From Syntrophus gentianae (GTDB lineage Bacteria; Desulfobacterota; Syntrophia; Syntrophales; Syntrophaceae), in assembly GCF_900109885.1 (NCBI RefSeq), contig NZ_FOBS01000015.1, positions 1-64,000 of the forward strand: a stretch of DNA of 64,000 nt. The letters run 5' to 3'. Each line of letters begins with the position of its first letter. Within the stretch, counting starts at the first letter, position 1. Both the position numbers and the translations under genes were made by a program. Below the pieces are notes generated by a model, which was not told the DNA's origin, searched no databases, and saw only the letters and a program-made list of their open reading frames with translations. Positions 1-8,853 of this stretch are shown one piece after another.

Positions 1-546
1 TCTTCGCGTCCCCAGGAGGCGACGGACATCTTGGCCCGCATTGCCCGTCTCTATCATGAGGTGGAAACTCCCTGCGCCAATATGAAACCGGAAGAGAGAC
101 AGCGCCGTCGGCAGGAACATGCCGCACCGATCCTTGCAGGAATCTTTGCCAAGCTTGAAGAGCTGAAGCAACAGACGATTCCGTCAGAACCCCTCCGCAA
201 GGCGGTGGACTACGCCCTGAATCAACGCCAGGCTCTGTGCCGTTATCTGGAAGATGGACGGCTTCGACCGGACAACAACTTGGCGGAGAATGCCATGCGT
301 CCCGTGGCCCTGGGCCGCAAGAACTGGCTTTTCGTTGGCAGTGAACGAGGTGGCCGGGCGGCAGCCCTGTTCATGAGTCTCATCCAGTCCTGTAAAACCT
401 GTGACGTCAATCCCTGGGAGTACTTTGGTGACATACTCCGCCGGATCATGAGCCATCCGGTCAGTCGCTTGAGGGAATTGCTCCCTGATCAATGGAAGCC
501 TTTGCCCAAGGAAGAACAGGGTTTGCTCCTACCGGCTAGGGGCTGA
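1..546 (+). mobile_element. IS66-family transposase, C-terminal part (runs off the left edge)
   Basis: The frame is open from the first base, so the N-terminal part lies outside the window and only about 181 residues remain. The visible part matches the C-terminal half of IS66 TnpC transposases: a GRLRPDNNLAENAMRPVALG block, where DNN and the downstream E fit the catalytic region of the family, then the GRKNWLFVGSERGG block and a C-terminal NPWEYFGDILRRI segment. The ordinary stop is at 544-546. No terminal inverted repeat could be assigned with confidence in the following 250 bases. The element sits at the left border of a polysaccharide gene cluster of lower GC, which suits a region shaped by transfer. 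Whether the copy is intact cannot be judged from this side. Confidence 0.88.
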
Positions 547-792
547 GATGCCCTGACCAGCCATCGCCTGCGCTTCCAATATCGCGGCCCAAATCCTTAC
601 TTTATCCCTTTTTCAATGAACTGCGCAGTGTCTCTTACTGACTGCTGGATCAATATCCCATCTGGATACAAGTTCCAAGATGACTTTGTCGTACGCTTAC
701 GTTACAGGAAAAGTTCAAAGGGATGCTTGTCGGGTTATCCAAAAAACTCTTTCCCTCGATCTGTTTCTATTAATTATCCTACATTACTCAAC

Positions 793-1941
793 TCAGAACA
801 TCAGTTGAATTAGTTTTGTATACGCAGTGTCAATCGAGAGCTCGTACTTTAGGCGCGCATAGCCAGCCTGTCCATGTTTGCGGGCTAGCTCCGGCATCTT
901 GATGTAGTCTGTAAGTGCCTGTCGTATGGATTTACTATCGCTATTAACGTAAAAGCCAGTCTCGCGGTCGACTACATAATGTGCGGTTCCATTATCCCGA
1001 TTGCAAACAACCGCAAGTCCATAAGCCATTGCTTCCATTTGGGAAATTGATGCTGGCTCTGCATAACTAGGCAACACAAAAACGTCATGCTGGAAATAAA
1101 GATCCTGGACCTCGGAATAGGCGAGGTTCTGAAGTAGACGCACATGATTGTCGAGTTGCAGTTCGCGAATGCGATGTTCTAGTTTTTGAACCATTGCCTC
1201 ATGTTCAGGAAGAGCTGTCTCTCCTACCATTGTAAGTGTGCATGACCGCCCTTGGGCAACTTGGGCAAACGCTTCGAGTAACATGTCGAGATTCTTGCGT
1301 TTGTTATATTTTCCTATTGCAAGGAAACGCACTGGGGACCTATAAATCCGATCCTCAGTGGCTTCAACCGGATACTTAAAAAACGGAATAAATGAGATCA
1401 GATGGTGTGTCACACCCCCTGACGGACACTGGGCGACGTTCCTCTCCACAGTTGTAAACCAACGCAGTCGCAGCAGTTTAAATGCGAGCGTCCAGAAGAT
1501 CCGTAGTTTGAGGGAAACATGCGGTCTATACTTGGGACCTTGTGTATAAACCACCAAACGGACCCGATGCAGGAAGAGCCAGGGCAAGGACATCAAGATA
1601 TATGGTTCCAAAAAGCCTCGCAAGATGGCAACATCCGGCTGAATTTCGCGAAGATGCCTCCAGACTTCAAAAAGAGACGGAATGGCAAACCTTGATCTAA
1701 TGGCCGGATCACCTTCAGGATTGCACTTTTTATTCAACCACTCCCCCAAACGCGTGGGCGACAAGACGCGAGGTGTGATATGAGTGTGATCTTCTGAATG
1801 GGAACTGCCCATCACGACAAAGGCAACAGAATGTCCCTCTCGGAGTAACTTACGAACCAAGTCCACTTGATTGCTGTGGAATCGTGGAGCCAGGAAAAGG
1901 ACTCTTTGCTTTTTGATCCCATTGTCACGATAGGTAGGCAT
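793..1941 (-). CDS. Glycosyltransferase family 4 (GT-B fold)
   Basis: This is a predicted cytosolic retaining glycosyltransferase that adds a sugar to a lipid-linked polysaccharide intermediate. Donor and acceptor cannot be read from the sequence. The C-terminal half carries the GT4 pattern: RFLAIGKYNKRKNLDMLLEA, the donor-site opening of a second Rossmann domain, followed by the E-x7-E type motif EPASISQMEAMAYGLAVVC near residues 300-320. Start choice is uncertain. I use the ATG at 1941, which gives MPTYRDNG; a GTG at 1995 with GGAG only 2 nt away would add 18 residues. It is the last gene of the minus-strand cluster, and the spacer before it contains two long perfect palindromes. Its base composition is AT-rich compared with the housekeeping genes further right. 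Confidence 0.85.
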   Translation of the reverse strand: MPTYRDNGIKKQRVLFLAPRFHSNQVDLVRKLLREGHSVAFVVMGSSHSEDHTHITPRVLSPTRLGEWLNKKCNPEGDPAIRSRFAIPSLFEVWRHLREIQPDVAILRGFLEPYILMSLPWLFLHRVRLVVYTQGPKYRPHVSLKLRIFWTLAFKLLRLRWFTTVERNVAQCPSGGVTHHLISFIPFFKYPVEATEDRIYRSPVRFLAIGKYNKRKNLDMLLEAFAQVAQGRSCTLTMVGETALPEHEAMVQKLEHRIRELQLDNHVRLLQNLAYSEVQDLYFQHDVFVLPSYAEPASISQMEAMAYGLAVVCNRDNGTAHYVVDRETGFYVNSDSKSIRQALTDYIKMPELARKHGQAGYARLKYELSIDTAYTKLIQLMF

Positions 1942-2074
1942 GTTTAATTGCCCGAGTGAAAATATACATTCAAAACCATAATGAAAACTCTGCACAACTC
2001 CAAAAATAGGTTTTGAAATGTCTGGTCAGAAAACCAGCATTAAATTGCAATAAATATCCGATAATACATGATTA

Positions 2075-2141
2075 TTTACATAATTTCTCCTGAGTAAACC
2101 CCCGGCTATACTAGGGGTTTACTCAGGAGAAATTATGTAAA
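2075..2141. repeat. 28-bp perfect inverted repeat (long palindrome 1)
   Basis: Bases 2075-2102 are the exact reverse complement of 2114-2141, leaving an 11-base loop. Each arm contains TTTACATAATT or its complement, plus a CTCAGGAGAAA block. It lies between the stop of one glycosyltransferase gene and the start of the next. A 28-bp perfect stem is far longer than an ordinary intrinsic terminator and is not followed by a T-run on the minus strand, so a recombination or mobile-element origin is more likely. Confidence 0.9.
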
Positions 2142-2154
2142 CCTTTCGTTACGT

Positions 2155-2207
2155 AATTTGCATTCCTCATTTTTTATGCTACGCATAAAAAATGAGGAAT
2201 GCAAATT
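2155..2207. repeat. 25-bp perfect inverted repeat (long palindrome 2)
   Basis: Bases 2155-2179 pair perfectly with 2183-2207 around a 3-base loop (TAC). It begins 13 bases after palindrome 1. The arms contain ATTTGCATTCCTCATTTTTT and its complement, unrelated in detail to the arms of palindrome 1. The A/T tract inside the stem could let it act as a bidirectional terminator. Confidence 0.9.
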
Positions 2208-2231
2208 CTTTTCATGCAAGCTTGAATGGAA

Positions 2232-3398
2232 TCAATTCCTGGCCCTCATACATACCTCATTGTAGAACTGGTACAGTGATTTAATCATCATGTCTATATG
2301 GAATCTGGCCTGCACTGATTCTCGTGCATTGGCGCCAAGCTCATAACGCATATGCGGCTCGTCAACAAGGCGTGCCAGTTCCTTTGCAAGATAATCAGGA
2401 CATTTTGGTTCGATAAGGAGCCCAGTTTCATTGTTGGATATCATATCCGGAATTCCTCCTACTCGAGTCGCAACTATGGGTAGGCCTGAGGCCATGGCTT
2501 CGAGGATCGTGATCGGCATTCCCTCGGAATGGGAAGGTAATACAAAGATGTCTGCCTGACCCATTCGAGCAATTTTGGCATCGTCATATTCAGGCGCATG
2601 AAAACATACCGTTCCGTCCAAGCCCAACAATTGAGCATACGCCTGTAGGTCATCCGATTCTCCTGCCTTCATGCTTTCCCCAACCAGATCCAACGTGAAG
2701 CTGCTCTTGACATAGTCACGCATTTGTTGAACAGCCGATAACAAATCGCGAATCCCCTTCGCTTCACCAATGTGTCCCAGATAGAGGATCTTCACCACTA
2801 CGTCAGATTGTGACTCCATCTCTCTCTGTATGACTATGTATGGGGAGGTATCAATTGCATTTGGAATAAAAGATACCTTTATGTCGGGAAGAATGGGCTG
2901 AATCTGCAACCACTCTGTTGACAGGACAATGATCCCTTGGCATTGACGCATTATAAAGAAGACGAAGCGACACCACATTGGACTGTGGCTGGGTATTAAG
3001 GCATCTACACCGCAATGCAACTGCAACAATACAGGTATTCTCAAGATTCTGGCAATAAGTATCAAGACAGCATGCTTTGCATACGAAAATCCATGGGCTG
3101 TTCCAATATGCACAATATCAGGACGAATGGAAAAAATTAGCTTTAAAAAATTATAAACCATTTCAATACTGTGGAATATAATTGATCTAGAAACTCTTCC
3201 ACGCTTGGAGAACTCAAATTTACCGCTAGAAGTCTCGAAAAAGAATAATTGAACTTTTTCTGAAAGTCGGGAAGCAAGCAGCGTCTCATAGTAAGTAGAT
3301 ATGCCCCCTGTGGGTTTTCCGACATGTCCGGTAATTAAAACTCTTAGTGATTTATCACGACGATTTCGATTCATGGCACTGAGGGTGTTCTTCGTCAC
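2232..3398 (-). CDS. Glycosyltransferase family 4
   Basis: A 388-residue GT4 glycosyltransferase for surface polysaccharide assembly; the sugar is unknown. The N-terminal domain has the glycine-rich acceptor-side loop GHVGKPTGGISTYYE near residues 24-38. The C-terminal domain has KILYLGHIGEAKGIRDLL near residues 205-222 and the donor-binding E-x7-E motif EGMPITILEAMASGLPIVAT near residues 298-317. The frame opens with a GTG at 3398; an ATG at 3374 (MNRNRRDKSLRVL) is equally possible because neither has a clear Shine-Dalgarno sequence. It is AT-rich like its neighbours and lies 61 bases from the next cluster gene. Confidence 0.85.
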   Translation of the reverse strand: MTKNTLSAMNRNRRDKSLRVLITGHVGKPTGGISTYYETLLASRLSEKVQLFFFETSSGKFEFSKRGRVSRSIIFHSIEMVYNFLKLIFSIRPDIVHIGTAHGFSYAKHAVLILIARILRIPVLLQLHCGVDALIPSHSPMWCRFVFFIMRQCQGIIVLSTEWLQIQPILPDIKVSFIPNAIDTSPYIVIQREMESQSDVVVKILYLGHIGEAKGIRDLLSAVQQMRDYVKSSFTLDLVGESMKAGESDDLQAYAQLLGLDGTVCFHAPEYDDAKIARMGQADIFVLPSHSEGMPITILEAMASGLPIVATRVGGIPDMISNNETGLLIEPKCPDYLAKELARLVDEPHMRYELGANARESVQARFHIDMMIKSLYQFYNEVCMRARN

Positions 3399-3459
3399 GC
3401 AAGGTGACGCAACTAAAGTTCCAAAATCATGGTTTCTGGCAAAACCCTGTTAATGTGAT

Positions 3460-4068
3460 TCAGTTCTGGCAAATTTGGTATAAAATTTCTTGATCTTTCT
3501 GAAGTCGTTCTCGCGTAAACCTTTCCTTTTCTGGATAGATGGACTTCTCGTGCAATAAGATCGTCTCAACATCCCATCTGAACTTTACCACGCGCACAGG
3601 ATTTCCAACAGCAATCGCATATGGCGGTATACTTCTGGATACTACTGCACCGGCTCCAACAACCGCCCCGCGTCCGATGGTAACACCCGTCAAAATCAGC
3701 ACACGCGAACCTATCCATACGTCATCTTCGATGATAACATCTTGATCGTCTTCAGGTATTTTCTTATGAACATCAAACATGAACGATCCGACTTCCGATA
3801 TGTTGTGATTTCCCGCCACGATACAGACTTCTGGACCGAACATGACTTTATTACCGATCACGATTTTTGATTCAGCCGCTAGCAAAATGGGTTTCGTCCC
3901 AAGTGTTACGTCATTCCCTATGGAAATATTTCGAAAAGAGTAGTCTCCCCAAGGGTCAAAAAGAATGTTTTTCCCATGTGTTGCAAAAAGCGGCATATAG
4001 ATATACATTGCAACCCGATCAATAATTCTACGTAGATAAAGGTGGGTTAAGGGTAATAAGCGTTTCAT
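3460..4068 (-). CDS. Left-handed beta-helix (hexapeptide) acyltransferase
   Basis: This 202-residue protein is built from hexapeptide repeats (for example IVIGNKVMFGPEVCIVAG and VIIEDDVWIGSRVLILTG), with the usual C-terminal trimer elements VVGAGAVVSRSIPPYAIAVG. Such proteins are cytosolic trimers that O- or N-acetylate sugars using acetyl-CoA. The likely catalytic histidine lies in AGNHNISEVG near residue 92. Its ATG at 4068 overlaps the stop of the upstream glycosyltransferase by 4 bases (ATGA), so the two are translationally coupled. That suggests it acetylates the residue added by that transferase, which is an inference from position only. Confidence 0.85.
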   Translation of the reverse strand: MKRLLPLTHLYLRRIIDRVAMYIYMPLFATHGKNILFDPWGDYSFRNISIGNDVTLGTKPILLAAESKIVIGNKVMFGPEVCIVAGNHNISEVGSFMFDVHKKIPEDDQDVIIEDDVWIGSRVLILTGVTIGRGAVVGAGAVVSRSIPPYAIAVGNPVRVVKFRWDVETILLHEKSIYPEKERFTRERLQKDQEILYQICQN

Positions 4069-5267
4069 CTTTCCGATTCTATCGTTTTTGTTGCCGATTG
4101 AGGAGTATCGCTATACCAGTGCGGAATGATTTTGTGTTCTCTTCTCATAGCCGACTCAAGAACATGTTGGTAGTGGGCGACAAAGCGGTCCGAATTGAAA
4201 AGAAGCTCTGCACGCTCCCGCGACTTGCGCCCCAAAAGATACCGTTCCTCAGGACTAAGCGTCAAAAACCGCAGCATAGCCCGGCACATATCGTCCGGGT
4301 TCTGCGGGTCAAACAGGAACCCGTTTTCTCCGTCATGTACGAGGTTTTCTGCGTCGCAAACATTGCTCATCAAAACCGGCCTGCCACAAGCCATCGCTTC
4401 ACAGACGACATTAGGGAGGCCTTCAAAAAAAGAAGGAAGAATTATGGCATCGCCCTGACGATACAAGCCCACGACGTCGGAAGTGGGCTTGTGAAAAATA
4501 AAATAATCTTGAATTCGATAGAGTTCAATACGTTGTCTTGCTTCCTCAAGCGGTCTCATATCCACCCTTCCATTCTCACCAACAGCGAATCCGCCATACC
4601 ACTCAATAACAAAATTGAGCTCTGGAATTGCCTTTAAAACTCTTTGAGCAGCTTCCACAAGGCCGAGCAGGTTTTTTAAGAATTGGTGGCTGGCCAGGAC
4701 AACAAAACGCAATCGCCCATCCTCGGAATGGTATGGATGTTCAAGAGGAGAGAAGTAGCTAAGATCTAAGGAATTATAGATTGTAACAACTTTGTTTGTC
4801 AATCTAGGAACAGCTTTTTCTATCATCAATCGATTTGTATGGGAATTCGTCGTTACATAGTCTGCCAGGCAATGCATGAGTCTGCGAAGGCGTCCAAACC
4901 CAGTTGTACTGCCCGGAATGGCCGAGCGTTCTGACACGACAAGCCCCCAACGCCGGTAAGGCAGCGCTGCTATTTCTGCATAGAGAGAAGGACCATCCAT
5001 AAAGGCAAGCAGCACATCAAATCTTTTCGCTCTAATGCTCTTTCGCAATGTGACTGCTCGTGTATAGCGATCTGTATACCTGATGGTCTCGATATCAATT
5101 CCGGCTTCTGAAAGCACCTGTTGAAAGAAATTATCAGCATAATATGTCAGCACTTCAACATCAATATTTAACTTTTTCAATTGCCGAGCCAAAAAAGTCA
5201 ACTGTCGTTGAGCCCCTCCCGATCCCAGACAATCAATGAGACATAAAACACGCATCATACAGCCCAT
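4065..5267 (-). CDS. Glycosyltransferase family 4
   Basis: A 400-residue GT4 glycosyltransferase. The N-terminus reads MRVLCLIDCLGSGGAQRQLT, the typical first strand and GSGGAQR acceptor loop of the family. The donor half includes EGLPNVVCEAMACGRPVLMS near residues 295-314, the E-x7-E motif. Three in-frame start codons are close together (5267, 5258, 5255); the ATG at 5255, or the one before it, gives the usual family N-terminus and none has a good ribosome site. The 3' end overlaps the hexapeptide acyltransferase by 4 bases. Substrate is not readable. Confidence 0.85.
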   Translation of the reverse strand: MGCMMRVLCLIDCLGSGGAQRQLTFLARQLKKLNIDVEVLTYYADNFFQQVLSEAGIDIETIRYTDRYTRAVTLRKSIRAKRFDVLLAFMDGPSLYAEIAALPYRRWGLVVSERSAIPGSTTGFGRLRRLMHCLADYVTTNSHTNRLMIEKAVPRLTNKVVTIYNSLDLSYFSPLEHPYHSEDGRLRFVVLASHQFLKNLLGLVEAAQRVLKAIPELNFVIEWYGGFAVGENGRVDMRPLEEARQRIELYRIQDYFIFHKPTSDVVGLYRQGDAIILPSFFEGLPNVVCEAMACGRPVLMSNVCDAENLVHDGENGFLFDPQNPDDMCRAMLRFLTLSPEERYLLGRKSRERAELLFNSDRFVAHYQHVLESAMRREHKIIPHWYSDTPQSATKTIESER

Positions 5268-5313
5268 TTCAGGTGGCTACGTTTGCACATGTTCATGTAC
5301 AGGATATGCATTT

Positions 5314-5991
5314 TTACAACGCCCTCAAAACTTTAGCCGGATTTCCAGCAGCAATGATACGTGGAGGCATGGCCTTTGTGACTATGCTACCCGCACTAAT
5401 TACCGAACCAGCCCCAAGAGTGACTCCCTTTAAAATAAGGCAGTTCATTCCAATGAAAACGTTGTCTTCAATGACTACAGGAACCGTCCTGCCATCCTGT
5501 GGGTGAAGGCGGCGCAATGCCGAGTCAATCGGGTGAAAGTCAGTATCGATAATAGTACTATTAGCTCCAATGACAACATTATCCGCGATTCTGATGCTAT
5601 CTGCTGCGCAAATCGCCCCTCCTGTCATAGCGAAGTTATTTCCGACTTCAAGAACTGCACCGATCCGCAGTGTAGACACAAAGACAGGGTGATTCACTCC
5701 CAGAGGGTTTGAACGCAGAGACGAACGAAGGCTAAGACCTGCACCAAAGCTTATTTTACTCTTATGGTGTTTTTGGATGATTGGTACTCCATAAAAACTC
5801 CAACCCTGCCTCCAAGGAATCCCATTCACTGCCATAAGAATTCTCATCCAGGGGTAAATGATCCAGCACTCCAACTTGTTTCTGACTTTCCAAGGAGTTT
5901 GAAAACCATTCAATATTGTATTCATTGTCTGTATTAATCCCAATCCAGGGACACCAGCCAATCCTGCAATGGACACCAGCTCCATTGACAT
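5314..5991 (-). CDS. Hexapeptide-repeat acyltransferase
   Basis: The 225-residue product has hexapeptide repeats through its second half, such as IRIADNVVIGANSTIIDTDF and VVIEDNVFIGMNCLILKG, and ends with VISAGSIVTKAMPPRIIAAG, the standard end of the beta-helix family. Catalytic His is probably in TDFHPID near residue 150. About 70 N-terminal residues are not repeat-like. A later start at MNTILNGF (residue 23) is possible. It stands immediately upstream of the glycosyltransferase at 4065-5267, with 46 bases between them, and is the second sugar O-acyltransferase of the cluster. About 155 bases of featureless DNA separate it from the next gene upstream. Confidence 0.8.
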   Translation of the reverse strand: MSMELVSIAGLAGVPGLGLIQTMNTILNGFQTPWKVRNKLECWIIYPWMRILMAVNGIPWRQGWSFYGVPIIQKHHKSKISFGAGLSLRSSLRSNPLGVNHPVFVSTLRIGAVLEVGNNFAMTGGAICAADSIRIADNVVIGANSTIIDTDFHPIDSALRRLHPQDGRTVPVVIEDNVFIGMNCLILKGVTLGAGSVISAGSIVTKAMPPRIIAAGNPAKVLRAL

Positions 5992-6148
5992 CTTGCGTAA
6001 TAATGAGCCATTTTAATAATCTAATCGCCCCTTAAACAGGGCCTTTTCGCTTTTTCTTCGCAATCGATCAACCCCCAAAATCACTGTGCTCGATGAAAAT
6101 TGTACCTCTGACACATATAAAAGGATGCATCCACCGGATAAACCCTGC

Positions 6149-6667
6149 CTAATTTGAGAACTCATCTATCTTCTCCAGCCATTCCTCTCTCCAGAATAAA
6201 TGGCAGCAGCGGTCGCACCGGCCAAATACTGGTGTGCCGCGGCAGATTACCCCTTCTAAAAGCACGATCCCTTTGCACTTTTTAACCTGGTAATCCCGCT
6301 CGTCCAGAAATCTCTCCACGGATTGAAGCACCCGGTGCGTAGTCCCGCAATATTGCCACATATACTCCAGAAAGGCGCACCCCTTGAGCTCTTTCCAGCG
6401 ATCCAGGGTTGCTTCGATTTCCTTGGCAGGGCGAATACGAATCAAGTCCCCAGCTTTTATACCTAAAGCATCATATTTATTTACCCTTTTAGCTTTACCC
6501 TTGCTGAAAATGGTAAAAATTTTCTTCAGCTTCTTCCTTAAATAATAGTTCCATGGTTTAGCAAGCGCTCTTTTAAGATGATTTATTAAAGATTGTGGAC
6601 CGACCGCTGCTTTCCCCACAGCAATTTCGGCCAGGCAAGGAATCTGACATTCATTCAATTTTTGCAT
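6149..6667 (-). CDS. Conserved protein of polysaccharide clusters, function unknown
   Basis: I do not recognise a named family, but the C-terminal half has a distinctive pattern: GDLIRIRPAKEIEATLDRWK, then a Y-x-W-x-Y-C-G-T-T-x-R-V block, then I-x-L-E-G-V-I-C-R-G, and finally two cysteines followed by HLFWREEWLEKI. From memory this pattern recurs in small proteins of lipid-linked and polysaccharide clusters beside acyltransferases. The cysteine set (YCGT, CKG, VICRG, RCDRCC) may bind metal. I use the ATG at 6667, which leaves a 61-base gap; the frame stays open to 6781, where it would overlap the next gene by 53 bases. It follows two FemAB/GNAT-like genes and probably works with them. Confidence 0.6.
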   Translation of the reverse strand: MQKLNECQIPCLAEIAVGKAAVGPQSLINHLKRALAKPWNYYLRKKLKKIFTIFSKGKAKRVNKYDALGIKAGDLIRIRPAKEIEATLDRWKELKGCAFLEYMWQYCGTTHRVLQSVERFLDERDYQVKKCKGIVLLEGVICRGTPVFGRCDRCCHLFWREEWLEKIDEFSN

Positions 6668-6728
6668 AGCACCAACATTGTTTTGGGATGACAGGCTATA
6701 GATGGAGAATCGAGCAACGGTTAATCCT

Positions 6729-7703
6729 TCACGTTTGACATATATCTTGAAGACCAAGAAGTTTTTCTTTGGCCTCTGCAAGACAGCTCGGCCATTCCTG
6801 ATCCTTTAAGGGCCGTAATCCCTGGCAGTAGAATCGGAGCATTCCCTCTGCCTTGGCGAAAAAGCGACTGCTGGGATTTCGTTTCAGGAGTTTCAAAAGA
6901 ATAGCGTGGGTGATTTTGTTTGCTTGATTTTGTATCAATTGATGGAAAACCACTCTTTGCCGCAATGGTTTAGCAGAATATCCCATTCGAAATTTGAATT
7001 CGTCCACACTGGGCGGTGCATCAAGTGATTGCAGAGTATAGAAGATGGATTGAACTCCCGGACGATTATTGATGGTCTGGGTAACGACAAAAGTTAAGGC
7101 GTTATTGACGCGGATGTTCAAGAAGTCCCGGTGACATTGTTGCGATATGAACTCACAGCAATCTCCGTATTGAAAGGTAAGAAGCGATGCGACCAGGCGA
7201 CCATTTACCAACGCTCCCCAGGCTTCAAAACCAGGAAGATCCACGGCGGCCATGTAACGCCGGTACCAAGTCTTCCGGTTTGATTCAACCTGCCTTTGCT
7301 GGCGGTTGACCGTATCCTGCTCCAGAGTCCAACCCTCCTCAGCCAGGCGCTGCAAAGATATGGCTTCTACGGAACAATTCTTTAATCCCGTGCGTATGTT
7401 CTGCCGCGATCTTCGATCCAAGCCCTCCAAAGCATAGCCGTGTTTGTCGATCACGGCATGATAACTGATGCAACCCAGGGAATTGTCGATCGGTGTAGAA
7501 TATCGAAGGGCAATGGCTTGATTTTGACGTAAGAGGGTTGACAGCTCCTCCTCGCCCGGCTGAATGACGCTGTGGTAGGGAAAGGCCTGATAGACCCTCG
7601 GGCTTGCTTCAAACCAGTGGCTGGAAGAAGTATTAATGACTTTATACCCCTGACGACTCAACCATTCTCCAAAAATTTCAGCATTCAATTGATTTGAACT
7701 CAT
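6729..7703 (-). CDS. FemAB/GNAT-fold acyl- or aminoacyltransferase-like protein (paralogue 1)
   Basis: This 324-residue protein resembles GNAT/FemAB-like transferases found in exopolysaccharide loci. Visible elements are a central RRSRQNIRTGLKNCSVE segment, an acceptor-side GFEAWGALVNGRLVASLLTF strand-turn, and a conserved NNALTFVVTQTINN helix. The neighbouring gene at 7721-8704 is a clear paralogue: the same order of WYDV/WFEA-Y-x-SFPYH, RSRxNxRxGL, Y-R-Y-x-A and NNAL blocks can be traced through both. The family transfers acyl or aminoacyl groups to sugars or peptides in the cytosol, but the substrate cannot be read here. The genes are 17 bases apart and share an operon. Confidence 0.6.
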   Translation of the reverse strand: MSSNQLNAEIFGEWLSRQGYKVINTSSSHWFEASPRVYQAFPYHSVIQPGEEELSTLLRQNQAIALRYSTPIDNSLGCISYHAVIDKHGYALEGLDRRSRQNIRTGLKNCSVEAISLQRLAEEGWTLEQDTVNRQQRQVESNRKTWYRRYMAAVDLPGFEAWGALVNGRLVASLLTFQYGDCCEFISQQCHRDFLNIRVNNALTFVVTQTINNRPGVQSIFYTLQSLDAPPSVDEFKFRMGYSAKPLRQRVVFHQLIQNQANKITHAILLKLLKRNPSSRFFAKAEGMLRFYCQGLRPLKDQEWPSCLAEAKEKLLGLQDICQT

Positions 7704-7720
7704 AACGTTTTCATTACGCT

Positions 7721-8704
7721 TTAAGGACTATTAAAAGATTGTTGACGATACAACCGAATCATAGCAGAGGTCTTTCGTATCGTATAACTTTTGGGAAATA
7801 ACTTCCCGAGTATTTTCAGGCAAGGCTCATTGATGTTAGAAAAGATATAATGAAGATTACGAGAAAATATCAGGCGTTGCTTAACAGGCTCAAGTTGCCA
7901 TCCCATTGTTGATTTGTAATGATCCAGACTGTCAGATTGCTCTAAAGAACCAAGACCATAACAAATACCTTTACGTTTTTTTTCTTGAAAAAAATGCTGA
8001 GCTGCGCAAAAGACAAGAGCGTTGTTTGAACGCTTATTCTGCAAGCCGGTAGAGGAATGATTAACAACCCATTCAACCCAGTCGCCGCATTCTATTGCAA
8101 CTAGAAAAGCCGACAGCTGTCCCTGAACAAACGCCCCAAAGGCAGAAACCCCGTTGGTGGCCTTAGCGGCCAAGCAATATTTTCGCCAATAATTAGGGTC
8201 AGTATATTGACTTTCTCTACCTTGACGCCGAGCCGTATCTTCATTAAGTGGTAGACCTTTATCGATAAGATATTCAAAATCAACCTGCTCGACTTTGTTG
8301 TTTTCCAAACCACGGCGAGTAAGGTTTCTTGCTTTTGAGCGCAGATGGGACAAGTCATAATCAGGGCTGGTATTAATTGCAATATTACTAATATAACCAA
8401 ATTTGTTTAACATCGTAGGATAGCGAATGGCCCGCAGTTTATGAATTCGGACAAGAGATTCCAGCTCTTCTTCAGTTGGTTCAATCAATTTGTAATAAGG
8501 AAATGAGAGAAGCACGTGCGGCTGCACATCGTACCACATAGCTAAAGGGCTACTGATTATTTTATGGCCGAGTCGTTCAAAAAATTCTGCCATTGGAAGA
8601 GACGAATCATTGATCTCTCCAATCTCATTGATATTTTTACTATTTATCTTTTGAATGTCTAGACACTCAAGTGATTGCATCGCTATCCTTTTATCCTTCG
8701 TCAT
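7721..8704 (-). CDS. FemAB/GNAT-fold acyl- or aminoacyltransferase-like protein (paralogue 2)
   Basis: A 327-residue paralogue of the preceding gene product. It shares the LAMWYDVQPHVLLSFPYYKL block near residues 54-73, LRSKARNLTRRGLENNKVEQ near 120-139, FGAFVQGQLSAFLVAIECGD near 190-209 and NKRSNNALVFCAAQHFF near 222-238. The tandem arrangement suggests local duplication followed by divergence to two related acceptor positions. Start ATG at 8704; an internal M9 is possible. The following 149 bases up to the next gene show nothing I can assign. Confidence 0.6.
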   Translation of the reverse strand: MTKDKRIAMQSLECLDIQKINSKNINEIGEINDSSLPMAEFFERLGHKIISSPLAMWYDVQPHVLLSFPYYKLIEPTEEELESLVRIHKLRAIRYPTMLNKFGYISNIAINTSPDYDLSHLRSKARNLTRRGLENNKVEQVDFEYLIDKGLPLNEDTARRQGRESQYTDPNYWRKYCLAAKATNGVSAFGAFVQGQLSAFLVAIECGDWVEWVVNHSSTGLQNKRSNNALVFCAAQHFFQEKKRKGICYGLGSLEQSDSLDHYKSTMGWQLEPVKQRLIFSRNLHYIFSNINEPCLKILGKLFPKSYTIRKTSAMIRLYRQQSFNSP

Positions 8705-8853
8705 TTATGAAAAATTGACAGATAGGTTTGACAAATCTTCACTTGCGCACCTATCCGTAATTTTAAGGTAACCGCCCACTGAGACGTTGTTTGAAATATA
8801 TTTACCCTCCCCGTTGATCTTCCTTCTTGATAAATTCAACGCTTAAAAAAACT

